DNA of 43,605 bases from an uncultured Alistipes sp. (lineage in GTDB: Bacteria; Bacteroidota; Bacteroidia; Bacteroidales; Rikenellaceae): positions 1 to 43,605 of the forward strand of contig UQKD01000027.1 in NCBI GenBank assembly GCA_900541585.1. The letters are read 5' to 3'. The first letter of the stretch is position 1; every line of letters starts with the position of its first letter. The translations under genes were made by a program, and so were the position numbers. The notes beneath the pieces are model-generated. The model was not told where the DNA came from. It worked only from the letters and a program-made list of their open reading frames with translations, and searched no databases. Below, piece after piece: positions 14,626 to 23,476 of the stretch.

Positions 14626-16643
14626 CACTTCAGGAGTTTCAAGCCGACATTCGCGCGGGCATTCCCGACCGGCTGCCCGCCGCGAAACCGTATGACAAAC
14701 AGATCAACCATGCGCCCAAACGCAAGGACATTCTTTCGGACGAGGAGAAGGCGCTGGCCCTGAAAAACGCCCTGCGCTACTTCCCTGCCAGGCATCACGC
14801 CGTGCTGGCGAAGGAGTTCGCCGAGGAGCTGCGCCGCTACGGCCGTATCTATATGTACCGCCTTCGCCCCGACTACGAGATGCACGCGCGTCCGATCGGC
14901 GAATACCCCGCCCGCTGCCGGCAGGCTGCGGCCGTCATGCTGATGATCCAGAACAACCTCGATCCGAAGGTGGCCCAGCATCCCCACGAGCTGATCACCT
15001 ACGGCGGCAACGGCGCGGTGTTCCAGAACTGGGCGCAGTACCGCCTTGCGATGCAGTATCTTTCGGAAATGACTGAAAATCAAACGTTGGTCATGTACTC
15101 CGGGCATCCGCTGGGGCTGTTCCCGTCGCATCCCGACGCCCCGCGCGTGGTGGTCACGAACGGCATGGTGATCCCCAACTACTCGAAGCCCGACGACTGG
15201 GAGCGGCTCAACGCCCTCGGGGTGTCGCAGTACGGGCAGATGACCGCCGGATCGTACATGTACATCGGGCCGCAGGGCATTGTCCACGGCACGACGATCA
15301 CGGTGATGAACGCCGCGCGCAAACGTTTCACGGCCGGCCGCACCGATACGCGCGGGATGCTGTTCGTCTCGTCGGGTCTCGGCGGCATGTCGGGAGCGCA
15401 GCCCAAGGCGGGCAATATCTCGGGCGTGGTGTCGGTCGTCGCCGAGATCAACCCCAAGGCGGCGCAGAAACGCCACGAGCAGGGGTGGGTCGACGAACTG
15501 CATGAAGTACTGGATGAGCTGATCCCGCGTATCCGCCAGGCTGTCAAGGCGAAAGAGATTGTGTCGCTGGCCTATGTGGGCAACGTCGTGGACCTCTGGG
15601 AGCGGCTGGCCGCAGAGGAGATTCCGGTCGATCTGGGTTCGGACCAGACCTCGCTGCACAACCCCTGGGCGGGCGGTTATTACCCCGTGGGATTGAGCTA
15701 CGAGGCGTCGAACAAGATGATGGCCGAGGAACCGGGCCGCTTCCGCGAATGCGTGCAGGAGTCGCTGCGGCGGCAGGTCGATGCCATCAACAAATTGACG
15801 GCCAGAGGAATGTATTTCTTCGACTACGGCAATGCCTTTCTGCTGGAGGCCTCGCGCGCCGGGGCCGCGGTGACGGGCGAGGGAGGACGCTTCCGCTATC
15901 CCTCCTACGTGCAGGACATTATGGGACCCATGTTCTTCGACTACGGCTTCGGGCCGTTCCGCTGGGTCTGCACTTCGGGGAGTCCCGAAGACCTCGAAAC
16001 GACCGACAGACTGGCCGCCGAAGTGCTGGAGGAGATCCGCACGACGGCTCCCGGCGACATCCGGGGGCAGCTCGACGACAATATCCACTGGATTCGCGAG
16101 GCCGGGCGCAACCGGCTGGTCGTCGGGTCGCAGGCCCGCATTCTCTATGCCGACTGCGAGGGGCGCACGAAGATCGCCGAGGCCTTTAACCGGGCCATCG
16201 CCGAGGGCCGCATCACGGCTCCCGTGGTGCTGGGACGCGACCACCACGACGTTTCGGGAACCGACTCGCCCTACCGCGAGACCTCGAACATTTACGACGG
16301 TTCGGACCTCACGGCCGACATGGCCGTGCAGAACGTCATCGGCGACTCGTTCCGCGGCGCGACGTGGGTTTCGATCCACAACGGCGGCGGCGTGGGCTGG
16401 GGCGAGGTGATCAACGGCGGCTTCGGCATGGTGATCGACGGTTCGGAGGATGCCGCCCGCCGCATCCGCGAAATGCTGCTGTGGGATGTCAACAACGGCA
16501 TCGCGCGCCGCAGCTGGGCGCGTAACGAAGGGGCCGTCGAGACCATCCGCCGCGAAATGGACCGCACGCCCGGACTGCGGGTGACGCTGCCCAATTACGC
16601 CGACGACGACATCATTCGCAATGCATTGAACAACAATGATTAA
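14622..16643 (+). CDS. hutU: Urocanate hydratase (long form)
   Basis: A 673-residue cytosolic NAD-dependent enzyme converting urocanate to imidazolone-propionate. Signatures include HAVLAKEFAEELRRYGRIYMYR, ITYGGNGAVFQNWAQY, VMYSGHPLGLFPSH, LFVSSGLGGMSGAQ and DLGSDQTSLHNPWAGGYYPVG. It belongs to the longer (about 670-residue) group shared with eukaryotes, not the about 555-residue proteobacterial form. It overlaps both neighbours: ATGA with ftcD upstream, and a possible in-frame ATG for hutH at 16636 within its last codons, pointing to translational coupling. Confidence 0.97.
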   Translation: MTLQEFQADIRAGIPDRLPAAKPYDKQINHAPKRKDILSDEEKALALKNALRYFPARHHAVLAKEFAEELRRYGRIYMYRLRPDYEMHARPIGEYPARCRQAAAVMLMIQNNLDPKVAQHPHELITYGGNGAVFQNWAQYRLAMQYLSEMTENQTLVMYSGHPLGLFPSHPDAPRVVVTNGMVIPNYSKPDDWERLNALGVSQYGQMTAGSYMYIGPQGIVHGTTITVMNAARKRFTAGRTDTRGMLFVSSGLGGMSGAQPKAGNISGVVSVVAEINPKAAQKRHEQGWVDELHEVLDELIPRIRQAVKAKEIVSLAYVGNVVDLWERLAAEEIPVDLGSDQTSLHNPWAGGYYPVGLSYEASNKMMAEEPGRFRECVQESLRRQVDAINKLTARGMYFFDYGNAFLLEASRAGAAVTGEGGRFRYPSYVQDIMGPMFFDYGFGPFRWVCTSGSPEDLETTDRLAAEVLEEIRTTAPGDIRGQLDDNIHWIREAGRNRLVVGSQARILYADCEGRTKIAEAFNRAIAEGRITAPVVLGRDHHDVSGTDSPYRETSNIYDGSDLTADMAVQNVIGDSFRGATWVSIHNGGGVGWGEVINGGFGMVIDGSEDAARRIREMLLWDVNNGIARRSWARNEGAVETIRREMDRTPGLRVTLPNYADDDIIRNALNNND

Positions 16644-16659
16644 TACCCGGTTATTTCAC

Positions 16660-18141
16660 ATGGAACATCACCATATCACCGCGGATCATCTTTCGATAGA
16701 CCGTGTCCGCGAAATCCTCGAACGGCGGCTGCCGCTCGCGTTGAGTGACGACGCCCGGGCGCGCATCGTCCGCTGCCGCGAGTACCTCGACCGCAAGATG
16801 GAGAACCCCGAGCGGCCGATCTACGGCATCACGACCGGTTTCGGATCGCTGTGCGACATTTCGGTGGGCCGCGACGAATTGTCGCGCCTGCAACAGAACC
16901 TCGTGATGTCGCACGCCTGCGGAACCGGGGAACGTGTGCCCTCGGAGATCGTGCGGCTGATCCTGTTGCTCAAGATACAGTCGCTCGCCTACGGCCATTC
17001 GGGTGTGCAGCTGGCGACGGTCGAGCGTCTCGTGGAGTTTTTCAACCGCGGCATCCTGCCCGTCGTTTACCAGCAGGGTTCGCTGGGCGCTTCGGGCGAC
17101 CTGGCGCCGCTGGCCCACATGAGCCTGCCGCTGCTGGGGCTGGGCGAGGTGGAGTATGAAGGCGGGGTGCGTCCCTCGGCCGAGGTGCTGGCCCAGCTGG
17201 GGCTGGAGCCGATCCGGTTGCAGTCGAAAGAGGGCCTTGCGCTGCTGAACGGCACGCAGTTCATGAGCGCCTACGGCGTCTGGTCGCTGATCCGCGCCCG
17301 GCGGCTGAGCGAGTGGGCCGACCGCATCGGGGCGCTGTCGCTGGACGCCTTCGACGGGCGCATCGAGCCTTTCTGCGACGAAGTACACCGGATCCGCGCC
17401 CACCGGGGGCAGCTCGCCACGGCCCGGAATGTCCGCCAACTGCTCGAAGGCAGCGAACTGATCGCCCGGCCCAAGCACCACGTGCAGGACCCCTATTCGT
17501 TCCGCTGCATGCCGCAGGTCCACGGGGCCTCGAAGGACACGATCGACTATGTGGAGAGCGTGCTGACCACGGAGATCAACTCCACGACCGACAACCCGAC
17601 GGTCTTCCCCGAGGAGGACATGGTCGTCTCGGCGGGCAACTTCCACGGCCAGCCGATCGCCCTGGCGATGGACTTTCTGGCCATCGCCCTGGCCGAGCTG
17701 GGCAACATTTCGGAGCGCCGCACCTACAAGCTGATCTCCGGGGCGCGCGAACTGCCCAAATTCCTCGTGGCGAACCCCGGGCTGAACAGCGGCTTCATGA
17801 TTCCGCAGTATACCGCGGCGTCGATCGTGAGCCAGTCCAAGGGGCTTTGCATGCCCGCGTCGGTCGATTCGATCCCCTCGTCGCAGGGGCAGGAGGACCA
17901 TGTGAGCATGGGTTCCAACGCCGCGACGAAACTCTGGCGCGTGGTCTGCAACACCGAACGGGTGCTGGCCATCGAACTGTTCAACGCCGCGCAGGCCATC
18001 GAGTTCCGCCGTCCGGCGCGTACGTCGCCCGCGCTGGAGGCGTTGTTGGCCGATTACCGCCGGCGGGTTCCCTTCATTGACAACGACGAGGTGATGTATC
18101 CCCATATCGAAGCCTCCGTCCGATTCCTCCGCGGCCTATGA
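16660..18141 (+). CDS. hutH: Histidine ammonia-lyase
   Basis: A 493-residue enzyme that deaminates L-histidine to urocanate. The electrophilic MIO prosthetic group would form from A144-S145-G146 in GSLGASGDLAPL. Other family motifs are YGITTGFGSL, NGTQFMSAYG, QDPYSFRCMPQVHG and STTDNPTVF. I chose the ATG at 16660 (MEHHHITADHL); an in-frame ATG at 16636 would add eight residues and overlap hutU, and cannot be excluded. The hutI start overlaps its stop (ATGA). Confidence 0.97.
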   Translation: MEHHHITADHLSIDRVREILERRLPLALSDDARARIVRCREYLDRKMENPERPIYGITTGFGSLCDISVGRDELSRLQQNLVMSHACGTGERVPSEIVRLILLLKIQSLAYGHSGVQLATVERLVEFFNRGILPVVYQQGSLGASGDLAPLAHMSLPLLGLGEVEYEGGVRPSAEVLAQLGLEPIRLQSKEGLALLNGTQFMSAYGVWSLIRARRLSEWADRIGALSLDAFDGRIEPFCDEVHRIRAHRGQLATARNVRQLLEGSELIARPKHHVQDPYSFRCMPQVHGASKDTIDYVESVLTTEINSTTDNPTVFPEEDMVVSAGNFHGQPIALAMDFLAIALAELGNISERRTYKLISGARELPKFLVANPGLNSGFMIPQYTAASIVSQSKGLCMPASVDSIPSSQGQEDHVSMGSNAATKLWRVVCNTERVLAIELFNAAQAIEFRRPARTSPALEALLADYRRRVPFIDNDEVMYPHIEASVRFLRGL

Positions 18142-19382
18142 AACTGCTGGTGAAGAACATCGCCCGCATCGTCGGCATCGAATCGACGGGCTGTCTGCGC
18201 TGCTGCGGCGCCGACATGAACAGGCTGGACACGCTCGACGACGCGTGGCTGCTGGCCGACAACGGCCGTTTCGCGGCGTTCGGACGCATGGACTCCCTGG
18301 GCGACATCGCCGCCGACGAGGTCGTCGATGCCGAAGGGGGCATGCTCTTTCCGTCGTTCTGCGACTCGCACACCCATCTGGTCTACGCCGGAAGCCGCGA
18401 ACGAGAGTTTCTGGACAAGATCAACGGTTTGTCGTACGAGGAGATCGCCCGTCGGGGCGGGGGAATCCTCAATTCCGCCGACCTGCTGCATGCAACTCCG
18501 GAGGACGAACTCTATGCGCAGGCGATGGAGCGTGTGCGCGAAATCGCGGCGATGGGCACGGGGTGCGTGGAGATCAAGAGCGGCTACGGACTGACGACCG
18601 AAGACGAACTGAAGATGCTGCGCGTCATCGGCCGCATCCGCGAAAGCGTGCCGCTGGAGGTGCGCGCCACGTTCCTCGGGGCGCATGCCGTGGCGCGTGC
18701 CTACCGGGGACGGCAGGAGGCGTACGTCGACCTGGTGTGCCGCGAGATGCTGCCCGCCGTGGCGGCCGAAGGGCTGGCCGATTTCGTCGACGTCTTCTGC
18801 GACGAAGGTTTTTTCACGGTCGACGAGACGGCCCGCATCCTCAAGGCCGCGCGCAAGCTGGGTCTGCGGGCGAAGATCCATGCCAACGAACTGGCCGTTT
18901 CGGGCGGCGTGCAGGTGGGGGTGGCCTGCGACGCGCTGTCGGTGGACCACCTCGAACGCATGGGGCGGGAGGAGATCGAGGCGCTGCACGGCACGGCGAC
19001 CATGCCGACGCTGCTGCCGGGCGCGGCGTTCTTTCTCGGGATGAGCTATCCTCCGGCGCGCGCGATGATTGACGCCGGGCTGGGCGTGGCGCTGGCTTCG
19101 GACTACAACCCCGGCTCGTCGCCCTCGGGCAACATGCGCATGGTCTGTTCGCTGGCCTCGATCCGCATGAAGATGACCCCCGCCGAGGCGGTCAACGCCG
19201 CGACGCTCAACGGCGCCTATGCCATGGGGTTGAGCCGCGACTACGGAAGCGTCACTTTAGGTAAGGTGGCCAACTTTTTCATAACCAAACCGATGCCGTC
19301 GGTCGAATTTTTCTCCTACGCGTATACTACACCCCTTATCCGGCACGTTTTCCTAAAGGGCGGTTTAGGAAACCGCTTTTAG
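18138..19382 (+). CDS. hutI: Imidazolonepropionase
   Basis: A 414-residue amidohydrolase that opens the imidazolone ring to N-formimino-L-glutamate. The metal site begins with H78-T-H80 (CDSHTHLVYAGS). EIKSGYGL, FLGAHAVA, KIHANELA and ASDYNPGSSPS are the expected later motifs. It is the last gene of the operon, and its product feeds the FTCD fusion encoded first, so all four steps from histidine to glutamate are covered without hutG or hutF. The terminator hairpin begins inside the final codons. Confidence 0.97.
   Translation: MKLLVKNIARIVGIESTGCLRCCGADMNRLDTLDDAWLLADNGRFAAFGRMDSLGDIAADEVVDAEGGMLFPSFCDSHTHLVYAGSREREFLDKINGLSYEEIARRGGGILNSADLLHATPEDELYAQAMERVREIAAMGTGCVEIKSGYGLTTEDELKMLRVIGRIRESVPLEVRATFLGAHAVARAYRGRQEAYVDLVCREMLPAVAAEGLADFVDVFCDEGFFTVDETARILKAARKLGLRAKIHANELAVSGGVQVGVACDALSVDHLERMGREEIEALHGTATMPTLLPGAAFFLGMSYPPARAMIDAGLGVALASDYNPGSSPSGNMRMVCSLASIRMKMTPAEAVNAATLNGAYAMGLSRDYGSVTLGKVANFFITKPMPSVEFFSYAYTTPLIRHVFLKGGLGNRF
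19360..19380 (+). terminator. Terminator overlapping the end of hutI
   Basis: GCGGTTT / AAACCGC stem with a 3-nt loop and TTTT. It sits within the last codons of hutI and ends at the first base of its stop codon. Confidence 0.7.
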
Positions 19383-19449
19383 AAGTTTTAGAAGGCCCGG
19401 GCGCAAGACGCCCGATTTGCAGGCGGGGGCCGGCCCGTCCTCGTCGTAA

Positions 19450-19466
19450 CCCGGCTTTTAGCCGGG
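19450..19466 (+). other. Hairpin ahead of msrBA
   Basis: Perfect CCCGGC / GCCGGG stem with loop TTTTA, 27 nt upstream of the msrBA start. There is no T-run close by, so it is either a secondary terminator or a leader structure. Confidence 0.4.
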
Positions 19467-19493
19467 CGGCGTAGTTTTTGATGGGAGATATCT

Positions 19494-20399
19494 ATGAGAA
19501 CCGTTATTCTGATAATTTGCCTCGCCCTGTGCGGGACCGTAAATGGACAAACTATGAAACCGTTGACACCGGAGGAGAAGCGGGTGATCGTGGACAAGGG
19601 GACCGAAGTCCCCTTCACAGGCCGCTATTACAAACACAGCGAGGACGGAACCTACGTCTGCCGGCAGTGCGGCGCGCCGTTGTACCGTTCGTCGGACAAG
19701 TTCGACGCGGGGTGCGGCTGGCCGAGTTTCGACGACGAGATTCCCGGTGCGGTGAAACGGAGCGCTGATGCCGACGGGCGGCGTACGGAGATCACCTGCG
19801 CGCGGTGCGGCGGCCATCTGGGCCATGTTTTCACGGGCGAAGGGTTTACGCCCCGGAACACGCGCCACTGTGTCAACTCCGTGTCGCTGGAGTTCGTGCC
19901 TGCGGCGAAGAAGGAACATACCGAGACGGCGATCTTTGCCGGAGGCTGTTTCTGGGGTGTGGAGCATCTGCTTTCGAAGGAGCCGGGCGTCGTCGACGTC
20001 GAGTCGGGCTACACCGGAGGCCATACCGAGAATCCCACCTACGAGGAGGTGTGCGGTCACCGCACGGGACATGCCGAGGCGGTGAAGGTGACGTTCGACC
20101 CGGCGAAAGTCTCCTACGAAAGGCTGGCGCGGCTCTTTTTCGAGATTCACGACCCCACGCAGGTCGGGCGGCAGGGTCCCGACATCGGCGACCAGTACCG
20201 TTCGGAGGTCTTCTATACGACACCGGCCCAGCGCGCGACGGCTGAAAGACTGATCGCCGAACTGCGCGCGAGAGGGTACGACGTCGCCACGCGCGTCACC
20301 GCGGCCACGACCTTCTGGCCCGCCGAAGGGTATCACCAGGACTACTACGACCGCAAGGGTACGCAGCCCTATTGCCACGCCTACACCAAACGTTTCTGA
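19494..20399 (+). CDS. Exported MsrB-MsrA methionine sulfoxide reductase fusion
   Basis: A 301-residue two-domain repair enzyme in MsrB-MsrA order. Residues 1-19 form a signal peptide (MRTVILIICLALCGTVNGQ), placing it in the periplasm. MsrB (about 22-135) has zinc cysteines C56, C59, C102 and C105 and the catalytic C126 (RHCVNSVSLEF), and reduces Met-R-sulfoxide. MsrA (about 143-301) has C152 in AGGCFWGVE and reduces Met-S-sulfoxide. Together they repair both oxidized methionine epimers in exported proteins. How reducing power reaches it is not encoded nearby. Confidence 0.95.
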   Translation: MRTVILIICLALCGTVNGQTMKPLTPEEKRVIVDKGTEVPFTGRYYKHSEDGTYVCRQCGAPLYRSSDKFDAGCGWPSFDDEIPGAVKRSADADGRRTEITCARCGGHLGHVFTGEGFTPRNTRHCVNSVSLEFVPAAKKEHTETAIFAGGCFWGVEHLLSKEPGVVDVESGYTGGHTENPTYEEVCGHRTGHAEAVKVTFDPAKVSYERLARLFFEIHDPTQVGRQGPDIGDQYRSEVFYTTPAQRATAERLIAELRARGYDVATRVTAATTFWPAEGYHQDYYDRKGTQPYCHAYTKRF

Positions 20400-20410
20400 C
20401 CGCTGAAGAG

Positions 20411-20439
20411 GCCGGGCTTCTCGTTCGGTACGGCCCGGC
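20411..20439. terminator. Weak hairpin between convergent msrBA and glycosyltransferase
   Basis: GCCGGGC / GCCCGGC stem with a 15-nt loop. The following tract is only GGCTTTC, so termination is uncertain. Confidence 0.35.
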
Positions 20440-20473
20440 GGCTTTCGTTCGGTCCGACGCTCCGGTCTCGGCG

Positions 20474-21322
20474 CTATTTCAGCAGATTGTCCTCTTCGTC
20501 CTCGTATTCCGATTTCCGGGTGAACAGCGAGCCGGCGCCTTTCAGCGCCTTGACGGCCCTTATCCGGAAACTGTCCAGCAGCGTGCCGTCCTTCGAGACG
20601 GTTCCGTAACCCGTCACGGCGCGTGCCCGGCGGCTGCGGACGAAGACGATGCGGCCGTACTGCTTGAGTCCGAGGGCCAGCGAGCCGTCTTCGCCGCGGA
20701 TGATGTCGGTGCGGATGCCCACCTTGCGGGCCAGGGAGGTGTCGTAGGCGAAGACCAGTCCGCGGACGCTCAGCTCGGGACGTCGGAACGACTGGAGCCA
20801 CAGGTGCGTGTCGCGGGCCAGTTCGTAGCACCAAAGTCCGAAGGCCGGGTGCGAGGCGTCGGGGATGTATCCCCACAACGAACTGACGGCCACGACCCCC
20901 GGGCGTTCCAGCGCCCCGACCAGCGTTTCGACGTAGCGCGGCGGATACATCGTGTCGGCGTCGATGTTGATGTGATATTTTCCCCGGGCGCAGTTCAGTC
21001 CGCAGAGGCGCGCATGGCCGCATCCGGGCGTCGTCTCGCGCTGCCACGGAAGGCCCAGGGCTTCGAGCACCTCCGCCGTGCGGTCCTTCGACAGATTGTC
21101 CGTGGCGATGATCTCCATCGGATAGCGGCATTGCTGTTCGGCCAGCGACCAGAGGCAGGCTGTCAGCCGCTTCTCCTCGTTGTAGGCGATGACCGACACG
21201 GTCACCAGCGGTCGGTCCGACTGCCGTTCGGCGAGTTTCGCGCGCACTTCGGCGACCGTCGCCGCAGGAACTTCGGCGAAGGGCTTTTCATAGACGGAGA
21301 GGTATTTCGAGTACCATTTCAT
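20474..21322 (-). CDS. Family 2 glycosyltransferase
   Basis: A 282-residue GT-A-fold protein. VTVSVIAYNEEKRL (41-54) is the N-terminal nucleotide-sugar binding strand, and INIDADTMYPP holds the DxD metal motif at D121/D123. ATDNLSKDRTAEVL is typical of the family. The C-terminal part contains RGEDGSLALGLKQYG, an ED-type acceptor motif, and no clear membrane helices. It probably transfers a sugar to a cell-surface glycan or lipid carrier, but donor and acceptor cannot be told from sequence. It stands alone, not in a polysaccharide cluster, with its own promoter. Confidence 0.88.
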   Translation of the reverse strand: MKWYSKYLSVYEKPFAEVPAATVAEVRAKLAERQSDRPLVTVSVIAYNEEKRLTACLWSLAEQQCRYPMEIIATDNLSKDRTAEVLEALGLPWQRETTPGCGHARLCGLNCARGKYHINIDADTMYPPRYVETLVGALERPGVVAVSSLWGYIPDASHPAFGLWCYELARDTHLWLQSFRRPELSVRGLVFAYDTSLARKVGIRTDIIRGEDGSLALGLKQYGRIVFVRSRRARAVTGYGTVSKDGTLLDSFRIRAVKALKGAGSLFTRKSEYEDEEDNLLK

Positions 21323-21341
21323 GCGATCGGGGTTTGTAAGA

Positions 21342-21372
21342 CAAAGGTAGCATTAAATTCCGCACGGGCAAA
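21342..21372 (-). promoter_or_regulatory. Promoter of the glycosyltransferase
   Basis: Minus strand TTTG (21372-21369), 19-nt spacer, TACCTTTG (21349-21342): a full Bacteroidetes consensus promoter. The rest of the divergent intergenic region (to 21632) shows no gene and no further clear signal. Confidence 0.8.
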
Positions 21373-21632
21373 CGATTCGCCGGCAATTACCGGGCGGACG
21401 GGAGCTGCGGGGCGGAGAGAGGCCCGGTGACGTTCGGCGGACGGACCGGGAAGACCTGGGCCGGAAAACGGTCTGCCGAGGCTGGCGGACGGTCCGGGTC
21501 AGGGCGGTCCCGGCGGCGGACTCTGAAGCCCTGCCGGGAAATGCGGAAAACCGTTCTGCGGAGGGCTTTTCCGTCCGCGACCGCACGGATTGACGATATA
21601 TTTCTTATTTTTACGGCTCCAAACGAATTTTT

Positions 21633-22511
21633 ATGCTGCGTGTCAAAGGCATTCTCTGGGCGGCTCTCTCCTCGTCGACATTCGGACTGGCCCCGCTGTT
21701 CACCCTGCTGTTGCTGGGCGTGGGTTATTCGTCGTTCGAGGTTCTGACCTACCGCTGGGGCGTGGCGTCGTTGTGCCTGGGGGCCTACGGCGTGCTGGCG
21801 GGTTGCGATTTCCGCCTCGGGAGGCGCGAGCTGGGCACGGTGTTTCTGCTGAGCCTGTTCCGTGCCGCGACGTCGCTGAGCCTGGTGATCGCCTATCAGA
21901 ACATCGCCAGCGGGGTGGCCTCGACGATCCACTTCATGTATCCGCTGGTCGTGGCCGTCGTGATGATGTGTTTCTTCCGCGAGCGCGGCTCGGCGTGGAC
22001 CTTCGCGGCGATCGGCATGTCGATCGTCGGGGCCGTGCTGCTGTCGCTGGGCAACGTCGATTTCACGCGCGGCGACACGACGCTGGGAATCGTTTCGGCG
22101 GCCGTCTCGGTCGTCGCCTACGGCGCCTACATCGTGGGCGTGCGCCGGAGCCGCGCGGTGGAGATCGACTCCACGGTGCTGACCTGTTATGTGATGGCCT
22201 TCGGCGCGCTGTTCTTCATCGCCGGGGGCCTGCTGACGGGCGGTGTGCGCCTCGAGACCGACCCGCATACGTGGCTTTACATCCTCGGCGTGGCCATTCC
22301 GGCGACGGCCGTCTCGAACATGGCGCTGGTGCAGGCCATCAAGAGCATCGGTCCGACGCTGACCTCGATTTTCGGGGCCATGGAGCCGCTGACCGCCGTG
22401 GTGATCGGCATCTGGGTCTTTGCCGAGCCTTTCACGGCGAAGGGCGCCGCGGGCATCCTGCTGATCGTGGCGGCAGTGTCGGTCGTGGTCCTGCGCAGCC
22501 GGAAAGGGTAG
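21633..22511 (+). CDS. EamA/DMT-family transporter
   Basis: A 292-residue inner-membrane protein with about ten predicted helices arranged as two EamA repeats (about 5-140 and 150-290). The second-repeat signature ATAVSNMALVQAIKSIGPTLTSIFGAMEPLTAVVIGIWVF is characteristic of drug/metabolite exporters and appears in part as GPTLTSIFGAMEPLTAV. It likely exports a small metabolite or amino acid; the substrate is unknown. It is transcribed alone, divergent from the glycosyltransferase and convergent with the next gene through a shared terminator. Confidence 0.9.
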   Translation: MLRVKGILWAALSSSTFGLAPLFTLLLLGVGYSSFEVLTYRWGVASLCLGAYGVLAGCDFRLGRRELGTVFLLSLFRAATSLSLVIAYQNIASGVASTIHFMYPLVVAVVMMCFFRERGSAWTFAAIGMSIVGAVLLSLGNVDFTRGDTTLGIVSAAVSVVAYGAYIVGVRRSRAVEIDSTVLTCYVMAFGALFFIAGGLLTGGVRLETDPHTWLYILGVAIPATAVSNMALVQAIKSIGPTLTSIFGAMEPLTAVVIGIWVFAEPFTAKGAAGILLIVAAVSVVVLRSRKG

Positions 22512-22538
22512 CCGGGGGCGGGACGGCGTGCGGCGATA

Positions 22539-22574
22539 CGAAAAATCCCGGAATGCGAACTCCGGGATTTTTCG
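22539..22574. terminator. Bidirectional terminator between EamA and EEP genes
   Basis: Perfect 14-bp stem CGAAAAATCCCGGA / TCCGGGATTTTTCG with an 8-nt loop. The A and T tracts serve both strands. Confidence 0.92.
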
Positions 22575-22577
22575 TGT

Positions 22578-23414
22578 CTATAAGGTGAAGACCATCGCGA
22601 TGGGGTAGTGGTCCGAAATGTAGGGCGCTCCGTAGTTGCCGTCGAGCGTGGCGAAAAGCCGGCATTTGAGCTTCCCGCGGTAGTAGAGGTGGTCGATGAC
22701 GATGGTGTCGGGAGCCGAGCCGAAACCGTTGAAGGTTCCCTTGTGGTCGGTCGTCGCGGCCTTGGCGCGGGCCGAGACCATGTATTTGGTCAGGGGTTTG
22801 AAGATCGGGCTGTCGACCGGGGTGTTGAAGTCGCCGCCGACGATGGCCGGGGCTTTCTTGCCGGCGATCTCGTGGATTTTACCGATGAGCAGCTTCACGC
22901 CCTCTTCGCGCGCCGCCTTGCCCTTGTGGTCGAGGTGGGTGTTGAAATAGAAGAACTCCTTGCCCGACTTCCGGTCCTTGAGTTCGACCCACGTCACTGT
23001 GCGGTTGCAGGCCCCGTCCCAGCCGCGCGATACCTTGTCGGGTGTTTCGCTGAGCCAGAATGTGCCGCTGTCGAGCAGCTCGAAACGGTCGCGCAGGTAA
23101 TAGACGGCCATGAACTCGCCCTTCTCGGCGCCGTCGTCGCGGCCCACGCCCACGCGGGCGTACTGCGGGCATTCGGCGTCGATGTATTGCAGCTGGTCGA
23201 TAAGTCCTTCCTGCACGCCGAACACGTCGGGAGCCTCCCGGCGGATCATCTCCGGAGTGGCGTGACGGCGTTTCATCCAGGCGTTGTCGCCGTCCTTGCC
23301 GTGGCTGTTGCGCAGGTTGTAGGAGATCAGTTTGACCGGTTCGGCGCCGTCGGCGCCGAATGCCGGCATTGAAAGAGAGGCTGCTAACAGCAGCAGAAGT
23401 GCTATTTTCTTCAT
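22578..23414 (-). CDS. Exported endonuclease/exonuclease/phosphatase-family protein
   Basis: A 278-residue metal-dependent hydrolase of the DNase I/EEP fold with an N-terminal signal peptide (MKKIALLLLLAASLSMPAFG). Active-site motifs visible are SYNLRN (N33), FGVQEG (E69), the NTHLDH and GGDFNTP strands, and the C-terminal SDHYPI. Such secreted Bacteroidetes EEPs act on phosphodiesters (nucleic acid, sphingolipid headgroups or inositol phosphates); which one is not readable here. The start is the ATG at 23414; the longer open frame upstream is not coding. Its own promoter lies at 23441-23470. Confidence 0.9.
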   Translation of the reverse strand: MKKIALLLLLAASLSMPAFGADGAEPVKLISYNLRNSHGKDGDNAWMKRRHATPEMIRREAPDVFGVQEGLIDQLQYIDAECPQYARVGVGRDDGAEKGEFMAVYYLRDRFELLDSGTFWLSETPDKVSRGWDGACNRTVTWVELKDRKSGKEFFYFNTHLDHKGKAAREEGVKLLIGKIHEIAGKKAPAIVGGDFNTPVDSPIFKPLTKYMVSARAKAATTDHKGTFNGFGSAPDTIVIDHLYYRGKLKCRLFATLDGNYGAPYISDHYPIAMVFTL

Positions 23415-23440
23415 TGGGGTTATAGGTGTGGTTAACTGTG

Positions 23441-23470
23441 CAAAGGTAGAAATATTTTCCGGAATGCCAA
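23441..23470 (-). promoter_or_regulatory. Promoter of the EEP gene
   Basis: Minus strand TTG (23470-23468), 19-nt spacer, TACCTTTG (23448-23441). It lies between the EEP start and the end of the aminotransferase gene. Confidence 0.8.
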
Positions 23471-23476
23471 CCGTTT

